Of a DNA stretch of 64,000 bases, positions 47,719 to 56,266 are shown piece after piece. The stretch's first letter is position 1. Every line of letters starts with the position of its first letter. Origin of the DNA: Clostridiales bacterium (GTDB lineage Bacteria > Bacillota > Clostridia > Christensenellales > Aristaeellaceae). Below the pieces are notes generated by a model. That model did not search any database. It saw only the letters and a list, made by a program, of their open reading frames with translations, and had not been told where the DNA came from. Made by a program: the position numbers and the translations under genes. The stretch spans positions 1 through 64,000 of the forward strand of contig SVGW01000004.1 in NCBI GenBank assembly GCA_015056125.1, written 5' to 3'.

Positions 47719-48972
47719 TCACTCCTTCAGCGATGCTTCATATTGAGCAAAGAGATGACGGTACGTCTTTTGCTTTCCGCCGGAATGGCGGCAAGGCACA
47801 TCCGCGATATCCGTCATATCCACTTGAGGAGGGAACACATCCCATAGGTGAGTGCCCTCCGGCACAGCCTTGCCTGTAATCAGCCGGGCTGCATCGTCCG
47901 TGGTCAAAGCATGCTCGGGGTAAGCATCATAGCAGCGCACATCCAAGGGAACGGCTTCCACCATATCATCTTCTGCTTCGTCCGGCGGCAATAGATCAAA
48001 GACTTCTGCAAAGAATTTTCCCACTTCATACCGGCGTTCCCAATCCCAGCCGTGGGGGCCGGGCGGATCGGCATAATCCACCTGCTCCGGGCATCCCATA
48101 GCAGTATATACCGCTTTCAGCCTTCTGGCCAGATCAAGGAACACTTCATAGGGGAACAGTTCATCCCCCTTGCCCTGCATGATGCGCAGGCGGCGCGGCG
48201 CGCACAGGGAAAGAATGTGCCACATTTCCAGCCGCCCGATCATCCCGGGCAGAATATTGCAGGCGCAGTGCACCTTATCCTTGCGAAGAAAGCTTTCAAA
48301 GGAGGAAGGATAACCATGGGACAAGGTGGCCTTGGCCTCCGGGCTAAAAGCGCCCACCAGCAGGGACAGCGCCCCGCCCCCCGAAATGCCCGTCACCCCG
48401 GCTTTTTCCGGATCGGCATAGGGCTGGGCTACCAGCCAGCGAAGCAGGCCCATGCTTTCCATGGCCAGCATCCCCTGGAAGGTGGTACCGCAGGCGAAGG
48501 GGATTTCCACATCGGGATGGCCCATAGGCACCCTTTCCCCCTGGCCCATATTATCTGCCATCAGCACGATGGCTCCCTGGCGCGCCAGCCTCCGGGACAC
48601 GGCCTGATACTTGGGGCCATGCTTGTTTTCGATGGTATGGCCGCAGCAATGCAGGATCACCGGGTTCTTTTTTTCTTCCCAGCCCTTGGGCTTATACAGG
48701 TGCGCCGTGCCCATCACACCGGGCCAGGAGGTAAAGCGATACTGCTCCACGGTATACCCTTCATAAGGCAGTATCCGCACCAATTCCATATGGATTTGGG
48801 GAATCCATTCTTCTTTCATGCCCAAAATCCTGTAGGCCTCCTTCCGGATTTTCTCCCTGTCTGCTTCCAGCCAGGGAGAATACCGAGGCATCTGGGCCAT
48901 CTTCAGATGAAAGCGCTTTTCATATTCTTCCATGCACTGCTGAATTTTCAGCAATTTTTCCGCTTCCGTCAT
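47719..48972 (-). CDS. Alpha/beta hydrolase, acetyl-esterase-like (tandem paralogue)
   Basis: MTEAEKLLKIQQCMEEYEKRFHLKMAQMPRYSPWL; AGVTGISGGGALSLLVGAF. Confidence 0.85.
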   Translation of the reverse strand: MTEAEKLLKIQQCMEEYEKRFHLKMAQMPRYSPWLEADREKIRKEAYRILGMKEEWIPQIHMELVRILPYEGYTVEQYRFTSWPGVMGTAHLYKPKGWEEKKNPVILHCCGHTIENKHGPKYQAVSRRLARQGAIVLMADNMGQGERVPMGHPDVEIPFACGTTFQGMLAMESMGLLRWLVAQPYADPEKAGVTGISGGGALSLLVGAFSPEAKATLSHGYPSSFESFLRKDKVHCACNILPGMIGRLEMWHILSLCAPRRLRIMQGKGDELFPYEVFLDLARRLKAVYTAMGCPEQVDYADPPGPHGWDWERRYEVGKFFAEVFDLLPPDEAEDDMVEAVPLDVRCYDAYPEHALTTDDAARLITGKAVPEGTHLWDVFPPQVDMTDIADVPCRHSGGKQKTYRHLFAQYEASLKE

Positions 48973-48983
48973 GTTCTCCTCCT

Positions 48984-49898
48984 TTAGCCCTTCACAGAGC
49001 CGATCATCACGCCCTTGACGAAGTAACGCTGCACAAAGGGATACATGCACAGAATGGGCGCGGTAGAAACCACGATCAGAGCGTAGCGCAGAAGATCGGC
49101 CATGCCCTGCTTCACCATCATCAATTCTTCGTCAATAATGGCTTCATTATCAAACTCATTGAGGATCAAGATTTCACGCAGGAACACCTGCAAAGGATAG
49201 AGATTACGATTATTCAGATAAATCAACGCATTGAAGTACGCATTCCAGTGGCCCACGGCATAGTACAGAGAGAGCACCGCCAGAATGGCCTTGGAAAGGG
49301 GCAGCACCAGGTGGGTGAAATACCTGAAATCATCGCAGCCGTCTATTCTCGCCGCCTCAAAGAGTTCGTAGGGAATGTTGTTTTGGATGAACGTTCGGGC
49401 GATGGTCATATTGTAGATGGATAGGGCGCCGGGCAGCAGCATGGCCCAGGGCGTGTTGAGCAGCTTTAAGTCTCGCATAAGCAGGTAGCTGGGCACCATA
49501 CCGCCGCTGAAAATCATGGTGAACATGAAAATCATCACCATAAAATTCTTCATAGGCCAATCCTTCCGGGAGAAGGCATAGGCCGCCAGCATGGTAATCA
49601 CCACGTTGATCAAAGTGCCGCCCACGGTGTAGATAATGGTGTTCCGGTAGCCGATGAGCACGTCTTTTTGCTCAAATACGGCCTCAAAGCCTTCCAGGGA
49701 GAAATCCACCGGAAACAGGAATACCCTGCCGCTGATAACGGCCTGACGGCTGGAGAAAGCCGAAGAAAGAATATAGAGAATAGGATAGCCGGTAATGACC
49801 AGCAGGAAAAGGAGAACCACAAATGCGATGGCATAAAATATTCTGTCCTGCTTAGCGATCTGAACCTTGTTTCTTTTGATTTTTCTGCGTTTCGGCAT
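48984..49898 (-). CDS. Carbohydrate ABC transporter permease (LplC/YtcP type)
   Basis: MPKRRKIKRNKVQIAKQDRIFYAIAFVVLLFLLVITGYPILYILSSAFSS; EAARIDGCDDFRYFTHLVLPLSKAI. Confidence 0.93.
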   Translation of the reverse strand: MPKRRKIKRNKVQIAKQDRIFYAIAFVVLLFLLVITGYPILYILSSAFSSRQAVISGRVFLFPVDFSLEGFEAVFEQKDVLIGYRNTIIYTVGGTLINVVITMLAAYAFSRKDWPMKNFMVMIFMFTMIFSGGMVPSYLLMRDLKLLNTPWAMLLPGALSIYNMTIARTFIQNNIPYELFEAARIDGCDDFRYFTHLVLPLSKAILAVLSLYYAVGHWNAYFNALIYLNNRNLYPLQVFLREILILNEFDNEAIIDEELMMVKQGMADLLRYALIVVSTAPILCMYPFVQRYFVKGVMIGSVKG

Positions 49899-49912
49899 AT
49901 GCTTCTCCTTTC

Positions 49913-50842
49913 TCACCACAGGCTGGTGTCGCTGAGCTTCTTGGTCACCTGATTAAATACGGTGATCAATACCAGGTTGATAACGGAGTTAAACAAGCCT
50001 ACGGCAGTAGCCAGAGAATAGTCGCTCCGGCCCTGTGCGCCAAGGCCAATCTTGTATACGTAGGTAGAAATCACTTCGCTCATGCGCTGGTTCATGGTGT
50101 TCTGCATCAGATACACCTTTTCGTAGCCAACATTCATAATCTGGCCAAAGCGAAGGATGAGCATGATGGTAGCCGTGGGCAACAGGCAGGGGAAATCCAC
50201 ATGGATCACTCGCTGGAGCCGGTTGGCGCCATCAATCTGGGCCGCCTCATGCAGGCTGGGGCTTACGCCAGCCAGAGCCGCCATATAAATAATGGAACTC
50301 CAGCCGAAATTCTGCCAGATGCCGGACCACACATACAGGTGGGTGAAGCTGTTGGCTTTTGCCAAAATATCTTCCGGAAAGCCTTCCCCGCCCAATACTC
50401 TGTAAATCATGCCATAAAGGCCGGTGGTGGGGCTGAGCATCTGGTTCATCATGCCCACCAATACAACGGTGGAAATGAAGTGGGGCATGTAGGTGACCGT
50501 CTGCACGGTCTTTTTGAATTTGGTGCCGGGAATGGAATTGAGCAGCAGGGCAAACAGAATGGGAATGGGGAAATTGGCGATCAGAGAATAGATGGAAATC
50601 CTCAGCGTGTTGGTAACCACACGCTCAAAGTAATAGGACTTAAAAAACTTCTCAAAATGAGTGAACCCTACCCAGGGGCTTCCCCAGATGCCCTTTACAG
50701 GATTGAATTTCTTGAAGGCGATCTGGATACCCGCCATGGGAACATATTGGAAAATGATCAGATAGGCAAGCGGGATCAGCAGGAAGACGTATACCTGCCA
50801 GTTTTGCCGCATTCTTCTGAAATATCTACGCAGCTTGGTCAC
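49913..50842 (-). CDS. Sugar ABC transporter permease (LplB type)
   Basis: WQVYVFLLIPLAYLIIFQYVPMAGIQIAFKKFNP; EAAQIDGANRLQRVIHVDFPCLLPT. Confidence 0.93.
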   Translation of the reverse strand: MTKLRRYFRRMRQNWQVYVFLLIPLAYLIIFQYVPMAGIQIAFKKFNPVKGIWGSPWVGFTHFEKFFKSYYFERVVTNTLRISIYSLIANFPIPILFALLLNSIPGTKFKKTVQTVTYMPHFISTVVLVGMMNQMLSPTTGLYGMIYRVLGGEGFPEDILAKANSFTHLYVWSGIWQNFGWSSIIYMAALAGVSPSLHEAAQIDGANRLQRVIHVDFPCLLPTATIMLILRFGQIMNVGYEKVYLMQNTMNQRMSEVISTYVYKIGLGAQGRSDYSLATAVGLFNSVINLVLITVFNQVTKKLSDTSLW

Positions 50843-50923
50843 GTCTTTTGTTCCTCCTTTTATCAGGCTGGATAGGGTTGGAGCCGGCGCCGTATGGCGC
50901 CGGCTCCATAAATTACGCTATGA

Positions 50924-52543
50924 TTATTTGCCGTTCATGCGGTCGTAAGCAGTCTGCACCATATCCATGTATTCGGACAGGCCGATGGCTTCCAGCTCGC
51001 TCAGGTAAGCATCCCATTCCTTTTCCACATCACGCTGACGGGTAACGAACATGGTATACTGCTCGCGGGCATAGGTGAGCAGATCGGTCTGCAGGGTGTT
51101 GAGGGTCGCCGCTTCGTCAGGGGTGTAGAGAATCTGACCAACCGCCAGCTCGGGATGAATAAATTCATGGGCACGGGCAGCGGCTTCAGAGCCTACCCAG
51201 TTGGAGCCGCTGGAGCCTACGCGGCCGCCCAGCATCCGGGCAGAGCGGATGGCGGGGCCGGCATTGGCCCACCAGTTGCCATTGGGCTGACCCCAGATGG
51301 AAATTTCCCTCATGAAGGGCTCATAGCCCAGCTTCTGGAAGGGGAACTTGGCGGCTTCTTCCGCAGTGGGGGCCACCCAGTCAATGCCTTCGATACCGAA
51401 GCGGGTCATGATGGAGAATTCTTCCTTGCACAGCAGATCCAGGAAACGGAAGGCCGCTTCAGGATTCTCACAATTGGTGGTGATGAAGCTGCTGGGGGTG
51501 GGGGTTACAGGAGAATAGGGAGCGATCTGCTCGCCGCCGGGCAGGGAGAGAGAATCCAGCATGTAAACCTGCACTTCATATTCAGCCGTGGTCAGGTTGG
51601 TGTATACCTTGCTCACCTGCACGCTGGTGGAGCCCAGGCGCTCCACATCGCTGCCGGCGCTGAAAGCGTTTACCTGATTGGCATCCTGGGTAAAGGTCAG
51701 AGGAGATACCAGGCCTTCATCCACCAGGGAGCGCATGTAGAGCACGCCGTCTTTCCAGCCATCCTGCGCATAGGCGGGCTTCACGGTGTCGCCGTCCAGA
51801 TACAGATAGTTGTCTTCGCTGATGGCGTATACGAAGGGGCTCATGAAGAAGTTGATCACGTGAGCATCCATACGGTCGCGGCTGCCCATGAAGGGAACTT
51901 CGTCAGCAAGGCCGTTGCCGTTGGGGTCCTTTTCCTTGAAAGCCTTGAGCACTTCGCGGTATTCTTCGGTGGTGCGGGGAATTTCCAGGTTCAGCTTATC
52001 CAGCCAATCCTTGTTGATCAGGATGCGGGAGCGGAACTGGTTTTCCAGAGAGTCGGAGATGTAGAGGAAGGAATAAATCTTGCCTTCGGGAGTGGTGATG
52101 TACTTGAGCAGGTCATAGTTGAATTCCTGCTGAGCGATCTCCACATAGTGGGCCATGCCGGCTTCATAGTATTCGGTCAGGTCATAGATGAGGCCATATT
52201 CCGCATAGGTCTGCAGCACATCCAGGTTGAAGTTGCCCAGTACCACATCGGGCAGATTCTGGCCGCCGGCCATCATTTCCAGGTCAATCTTGGTTTTGAA
52301 TTCAGCCGTAGGATAGGTGACGAATTCCAGCTCAAAGCCGTATTCTTCCAGCAGCTTGGTCTGGCCCTGGGTGGCCCAGTCCATAACCGTGGTGTTTTCA
52401 GCAACGCCGATGGTGAGCTTCACGGGCTCCTTGCAGATGGGCTTTTCGCCGCCGGGGTTCAGATTCGCATCCGCAGCCAGGGCCCCGCCCACCAGGGAGA
52501 GGGTCATCAGCAGAGCGACCAGGAAAGCCAAGGTCTTTTTCAT
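50924..52543 (-). CDS. Extracellular solute-binding protein of carbohydrate ABC transporter
   Basis: 539 aa with signal peptide; EVLKAFKEKDPNGNGLADEVPF. Confidence 0.93.
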   Translation of the reverse strand: MKKTLAFLVALLMTLSLVGGALAADANLNPGGEKPICKEPVKLTIGVAENTTVMDWATQGQTKLLEEYGFELEFVTYPTAEFKTKIDLEMMAGGQNLPDVVLGNFNLDVLQTYAEYGLIYDLTEYYEAGMAHYVEIAQQEFNYDLLKYITTPEGKIYSFLYISDSLENQFRSRILINKDWLDKLNLEIPRTTEEYREVLKAFKEKDPNGNGLADEVPFMGSRDRMDAHVINFFMSPFVYAISEDNYLYLDGDTVKPAYAQDGWKDGVLYMRSLVDEGLVSPLTFTQDANQVNAFSAGSDVERLGSTSVQVSKVYTNLTTAEYEVQVYMLDSLSLPGGEQIAPYSPVTPTPSSFITTNCENPEAAFRFLDLLCKEEFSIMTRFGIEGIDWVAPTAEEAAKFPFQKLGYEPFMREISIWGQPNGNWWANAGPAIRSARMLGGRVGSSGSNWVGSEAAARAHEFIHPELAVGQILYTPDEAATLNTLQTDLLTYAREQYTMFVTRQRDVEKEWDAYLSELEAIGLSEYMDMVQTAYDRMNGK

Positions 52544-52881
52544 GAGATATCCTCCTTTTTATTTTCACAGTCCCACAACGTACGGCTGTGAATGATGTCA
52601 AGGTAAAGATAACATAAATAAAATATATTTGTCAATATATTTTGTTAATCATAAATAAACCGTCATTTTCCCGCCCGTTTTATCTATTTCCCGCACAATT
52701 TCCAATGTTTTTAGCTTTATTTTGTTGTATTCGGCATGTAAAATCAACCAAATATAACACGTTTTACTTTTGCTTTTTCTGGTTGTATTTTCCCCGCTTC
52801 CTTATTATCCCTTTTCTCTTCCGAATTGTTTTTTCACTATTTACAAATGTGAATTTCACGAAAAAAATGCAAAAAATCCCC

Positions 52882-52910
52882 TTGACGAACGCATTCTTTT
52901 GTGATAATAT
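52882..52910 (+). promoter_or_regulatory. Predicted sigma-70/A promoter of tRNA-Ser
   Basis: TTGACG-N17-TAATAT about 34 bp upstream of the tRNA. Confidence 0.6.
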
Positions 52911-52943
52911 ATTTTTCGTTGACGAGCTGTGCTTGTCCCAAGT

Positions 52944-53035
52944 GGAGAAGTCGCCTAGTTTGGTCGAGGGCGCACGACTGGAAATCGTGTAACGGGTAAA
53001 ACCGTTCGAGAGTTCGAATCTCTCCTTCTCCGCCA
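52944..53035 (+). tRNA. tRNA-Ser(GGA)
   Basis: Acceptor arms ggagaag/cttctcc, anticodon loop acgactGGAaatcgt, long variable arm, gttcgaatc T-loop, encoded CCA. Confidence 0.95.
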
Positions 53036-53067
53036 GATTGGGGGGCATTGCACCGCAACACCTCTCT

Positions 53068-53104
53068 AAAGCTTCTGAAGATGGGACCTTCAGGAGCTTT
53101 TTTT
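53068..53104 (+). terminator. Element-borne terminator for the tRNA transcript
   Basis: aaagcttctgaagatgggaccttcaggagctttttt downstream of the left att core. Confidence 0.8.
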
Positions 53105-53279
53105 GCACGAAAAAACGACCATGGGACGGCGCTTTTCCGCGGCTTTCCTGTGTCATGCTCTTTTATGCTGTCACAATTATTGTGGATTGTCAAGAAAAAA
53201 ATACAAAATAGGAACATTTGTTCCCATTTTAAGGCAATGAAGAGCCAAAAAGGCAGGACGGCGGCGCGGATCGGCACGC

Positions 53280-54110
53280 ACAGGGTACCCTCCTCACCCC
53301 TCAAGCCCCCGCGGGGGGGTCGGGGGGGCTGACCCCCCGGAAAGGGGGCGGGGAATCTGTCCCCGCATTGAGGCCGGGGGAAGCCCTTGCTTTCCGCCGA
53401 GGAAAGCAAGGGCGGAACCGGGCCGAAGGGAAGGCGGGAGGGTCCGCGCCAGGAGAAGGCAGCCGGAGACGGCGGACCCCGTCCGGAGCGGGAGCGAGGG
53501 GACGAGCGGAGCGAAGGACAGGCCCCCGGCCAAGGCGCCGGCAGCCGGCGCCGCCCCCCTCGCCGGCGAAAGCTGGAGGCACCCCCCGCCCCCGAGGAGC
53601 CCCCCCTTTCTGAGCGAGCAAAGCGAGCGGACCACCGCCCAGGACAGGGGGGAGGGGGAAGGCAGGGGGGCAAGGGGGGGCGGACAGGGGGAGGGGGGAA
53701 GCCTGAGGCGACAACCCGGGCACCACAGGAACCCCTTGCAGCGATACCGGCCAACAAAGGCCCAGGCCAAGGGCCCAGAGGCCGCATGGAGGGAGGGCGG
53801 GTTTGGCGGCCGGAGGGCCCATGGCCGGGCCGACGATAGACCAGACAACTGGGATACGCGACACTAAGACAGAGAACGGCTGCAACAATTTGGGAGGCCT
53901 TTGCTTTTCGCCCCGAGCGAAGCGAGGAATCCGGCGAAAAGCAAATGGCCGGGGTGGGTGGGCAAGACAAGCCGGTCTCCCCCATGCTGGCCTGCAGATA
54001 CCAAACACCTGCGCAGTTGCCCGGCGCAGGGTGCCGGGCAGCGCGCAGACACGGCGCCAAGAGAGCGAGGCGTGAAGAGCCGCGGCGCCGCCACGGCGGC
54101 CGCCGAGCGG
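53280..54110. other. Very GC-rich, hairpin- and G-run-rich region without credible ORF
   Basis: Hairpins gcccttgctttcc/ggaaagcaagggc (~53383-53413), ggcgccgg-cag-ccggcgcc (~53534), tttgcttttcgcc/ggcgaaaagcaaa (~53899-53944); six G-runs in 53647-53698. Confidence 0.75.
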
Positions 54111-54227
54111 CTTGATTCATGCATCGGCTTCTGCGGGCCTCACATATCCCTGTGTTTAAATAGTGTGACACCCAGAAATCCCGATATCGGGTTCTGCAGA
54201 AACCCTATAAGGGTATGGGGGGTGATA

Positions 54228-54371
54228 TTACGAAATTTTTAAGGGCTCGGCGCTCTGATCCACAATGACTGTGCATTCAGAGGACGAGATCACGATCACG
54301 CTTTGCTTGGCCAGGATTTCCCAGAATTCATCGGAGATTTGCTTTAAGTCCTTGACGATCTTAATTTTCAT
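54228..54371 (-). CDS. 47-aa protein of unknown function, last gene of element operon
   Basis: MKIKIVKDLKQISDEFWEILAKQSVIVISSSECTVIVDQSAEPLKIS, preceded by SD ggaggg. Confidence 0.5.
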   Translation of the reverse strand: MKIKIVKDLKQISDEFWEILAKQSVIVISSSECTVIVDQSAEPLKIS

Positions 54372-54609
54372 TTGTCCCTCCAGAAGTTTGCCACAGTAAT
54401 TGTGATTCTCTGGCGATTCTTCGCCCCGGCTTGGGCCCAGGATAAATCCTGGGCGGGGCGCTGCATACGGGGATGCGATACAGATATCGCTTGACGCACT
54501 TGATTTTCTTGGTGCCCGGGAGAAGATCGGCACGTATCCAGCGATAGACAGAATTGATGTGTACTCGCCACAGTTCGGCATACTCCCGAGGGGTATAGTA
54601 TTCTTTCAC
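54361..54609 (-). CDS. Small HTH (excisionase/MerR-like) DNA-binding protein, GTG start
   Basis: MKEYYTPREYAELWRVHINSVYRWIRADLLPGTKKIKCVKRYLY; overlaps upstream stop. Confidence 0.75.
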   Translation of the reverse strand: MKEYYTPREYAELWRVHINSVYRWIRADLLPGTKKIKCVKRYLYRIPVCSAPPRIYPGPKPGRRIARESQLLWQTSGGTNEN

Positions 54610-54869
54610 TGCTTTTCCTCCAGCTCCTTAATGGCCTGATCCATGCTCAGCTGATCCCAGGGTGGGGCATCATCGGCCATGACTTCTTCCACGGGCCGAG
54701 GCCCCGGCTTGAGCTGGGGCCTGCGGCTTTTCTCATCCACATCACACAAATACGCCCTTCCTCTGGGCCCTCTGTACTCATAGGAGCACCGGATCAGACC
54801 ACGCAAAGCCCAGAGACGGACGGTGTTCGGATGAACATTGTGCATTTTGGCAAAATCTTTGACCTTCAT
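54606..54869 (-). CDS. Small MerR/excisionase-like HTH protein
   Basis: MKVKDFAKMHNVHPNTVRLWALRGLIRCSYEYRGPRGRAYL. Confidence 0.78.
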   Translation of the reverse strand: MKVKDFAKMHNVHPNTVRLWALRGLIRCSYEYRGPRGRAYLCDVDEKSRRPQLKPGPRPVEEVMADDAPPWDQLSMDQAIKELEEKQ

Positions 54870-54894
54870 AGACAAATCCTCTTTTCTCGCGTGC

Positions 54895-54950
54895 GCGCAC
54901 GCACGCACGCGTAAATAATAATAATAATACTCTTGTTGTTATTATTATTT
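54895..54950. repeat. Alternating CG/CA tract next to AT-rich inverted trinucleotide repeats
   Basis: cgcgtgcgcgcacgcacgcacgcg followed by taaataataataataat...ttgttgttattattattt. Confidence 0.85.
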
Positions 54951-54990
54951 CGGTTCCCCATTTTGGGGGGTGTAGGGGGGCCTTTTGCCC

Positions 54991-55311
54991 TTAATAGGGC
55001 AAGTCTTCCCCGTGGGAATGATGCTTCTTCGTGAGAAAATCATCAAGGGAGAAGATATGGGAGGCGCGGCAATTGCAGATAATGGCATTGAGATAATACC
55101 AGGAGGGACGGGGGGCCATGGCGGTGCGCTTGATGGCCTCTGCCAGCAGATCACCGGAAAAGCCCTCTGCCAAAAATTGGCGAAGATTGCGGCGAACAAA
55201 TGGCAAGGCGGGAAGCTGGCATTCATCGGAGTAAAGCTCTGCAAGATAATCTACGGAATTATGCAAATTAAAAGACGGCTGATCGGAGACAAGATATAGT
55301 GCCGAAGACAA
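54991..55311 (-). CDS. Putative DnaD/replisome-organiser-like protein (TTG start proposed)
   Basis: DLLAEAIKRTAMAPRPSWYYLNAIICNCRASHIFSLDDFL resembles the DnaD C-terminal domain pattern; SD agagagg 8 nt before TTG. Confidence 0.55.
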   Translation of the reverse strand: MSSALYLVSDQPSFNLHNSVDYLAELYSDECQLPALPFVRRNLRQFLAEGFSGDLLAEAIKRTAMAPRPSWYYLNAIICNCRASHIFSLDDFLTKKHHSHGEDLPY

Positions 55312-55384
55312 TGCAAACACCTCTCTATTCAGTGGCTTTACAAGCCACAATTTTTGTGACAAAATGGGGTAAGGAGTGATTTGC

Positions 55385-56266
55385 ATGACACTATGGGAAT
55401 ATCTGGGCTTATGGCAGGATACATACATCCGCCCCAAGCGGGCCCCCAAGACGGCAGAAGCCTATCAATACGCCTTGAATCACCTGAGTGAGGCGATCAG
55501 GGAGACGCCGGTCGACCAGTTGACGCCATTTCACCTGCAAAGGGAAATTAACGCTTTAGCGCGGCATTACAGCAGACAGGCGCAGCTGCTATTCGTTGCC
55601 CTTCACTCTGCCTTAGACAAGGCGGTGAAAACCCGCCTGATCGACCGCAACCCCATGGATCAATGCGAAAAGCCTGGCCATGAGAAAGCCGATATCAGCT
55701 ACCTGACGCCGGAAGAGGCGGCGGCTTATCTGCAGATCGCCATCCGGGAGCCCAAGGGGCAATTATTGGCCCTGATGCTTTGCCTGGGCCTGCGCAGGAA
55801 CGAGGCCAGAGGCCTGGTTCCGGAGGACCTGGGAGCCGATGGCGTGCTTCGGATCAGGCGCCAGAGGACGAAAAACGGGCTTGCACCCCTGAAGAGCCGC
55901 AGCAGCAAGCGCGATATACCGGTTCCGGAGCCCCTGAGAGCGTTTTTTAGGGGGCAGGTAGGGGTATACCTATGCGATTGCTCGGAAACGACCCTCAGAA
56001 GGGCTCATTTGGCCATTCTGGCCCAATGCGGAATTGACCGCAGGGTGACGCTCCACGGGCTGAGGCATTCCTGCGCCACTTTGGCCATGCAAAGCGGCAG
56101 CCCATTGACCACGATCCAGCGCCTGCTGGGCCATGCCCATTTCGACCTGACGGCGGACACATACATCCACGTGGATCTGCGCGCCCTGACGCAGACCACC
56201 GGGAACATTTTTGCTTTCATTTCGGCCCCCAATTATGGAGATGGCGCACGACTGGAAATCGTGTAA
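55385..56266 (+). CDS. int: Tyrosine-type site-specific integrase
   Basis: MTLWEYLGLWQDTYIRPKRAPKTAEAYQYAL; LGLRRNEARGLVPEDL; LHGLRHSCATLAMQSGSPLTTIQRLLGHAHFDLTADTYIHV (R-HxxR-H-Y). Confidence 0.96.
   Translation: MTLWEYLGLWQDTYIRPKRAPKTAEAYQYALNHLSEAIRETPVDQLTPFHLQREINALARHYSRQAQLLFVALHSALDKAVKTRLIDRNPMDQCEKPGHEKADISYLTPEEAAAYLQIAIREPKGQLLALMLCLGLRRNEARGLVPEDLGADGVLRIRRQRTKNGLAPLKSRSSKRDIPVPEPLRAFFRGQVGVYLCDCSETTLRRAHLAILAQCGIDRRVTLHGLRHSCATLAMQSGSPLTTIQRLLGHAHFDLTADTYIHVDLRALTQTTGNIFAFISAPNYGDGARLEIV

Noticed and set aside
53280-54110. Retron, group II intron or DGR in the integrative element
   Set aside because: No reverse transcriptase ORF anywhere in the element and no recognisable intron domain V motif seen; structured ncRNA remains only a hypothesis.
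52837-54171. Long minus-strand ORF (444 aa) and other ORFs (53301-54008 -, 53387-53839 +) over the GC-rich segment
   Set aside because: Low-complexity Pro/Gly/Arg/Ala translations open in several frames because of high GC and few stops; the 444-aa frame also runs antisense through the tRNA. Not credible proteins.
54135-54227. Palindromes cagaatcccgat/atcgggttctg-like and accctataagggt as an oriT or plasmid nick site
   Set aside because: No relaxase or Rep endonuclease gene in the element; more likely 3' end structure of the minus-strand operon, although it has no clear T-tract.
54228-54869. Toxin-antitoxin or anti-phage defence module in the integrative element
   Set aside because: The HTH proteins look like excisionase/MerR-type regulators and the 47-aa protein shows no recognisable toxin feature; insufficient support.
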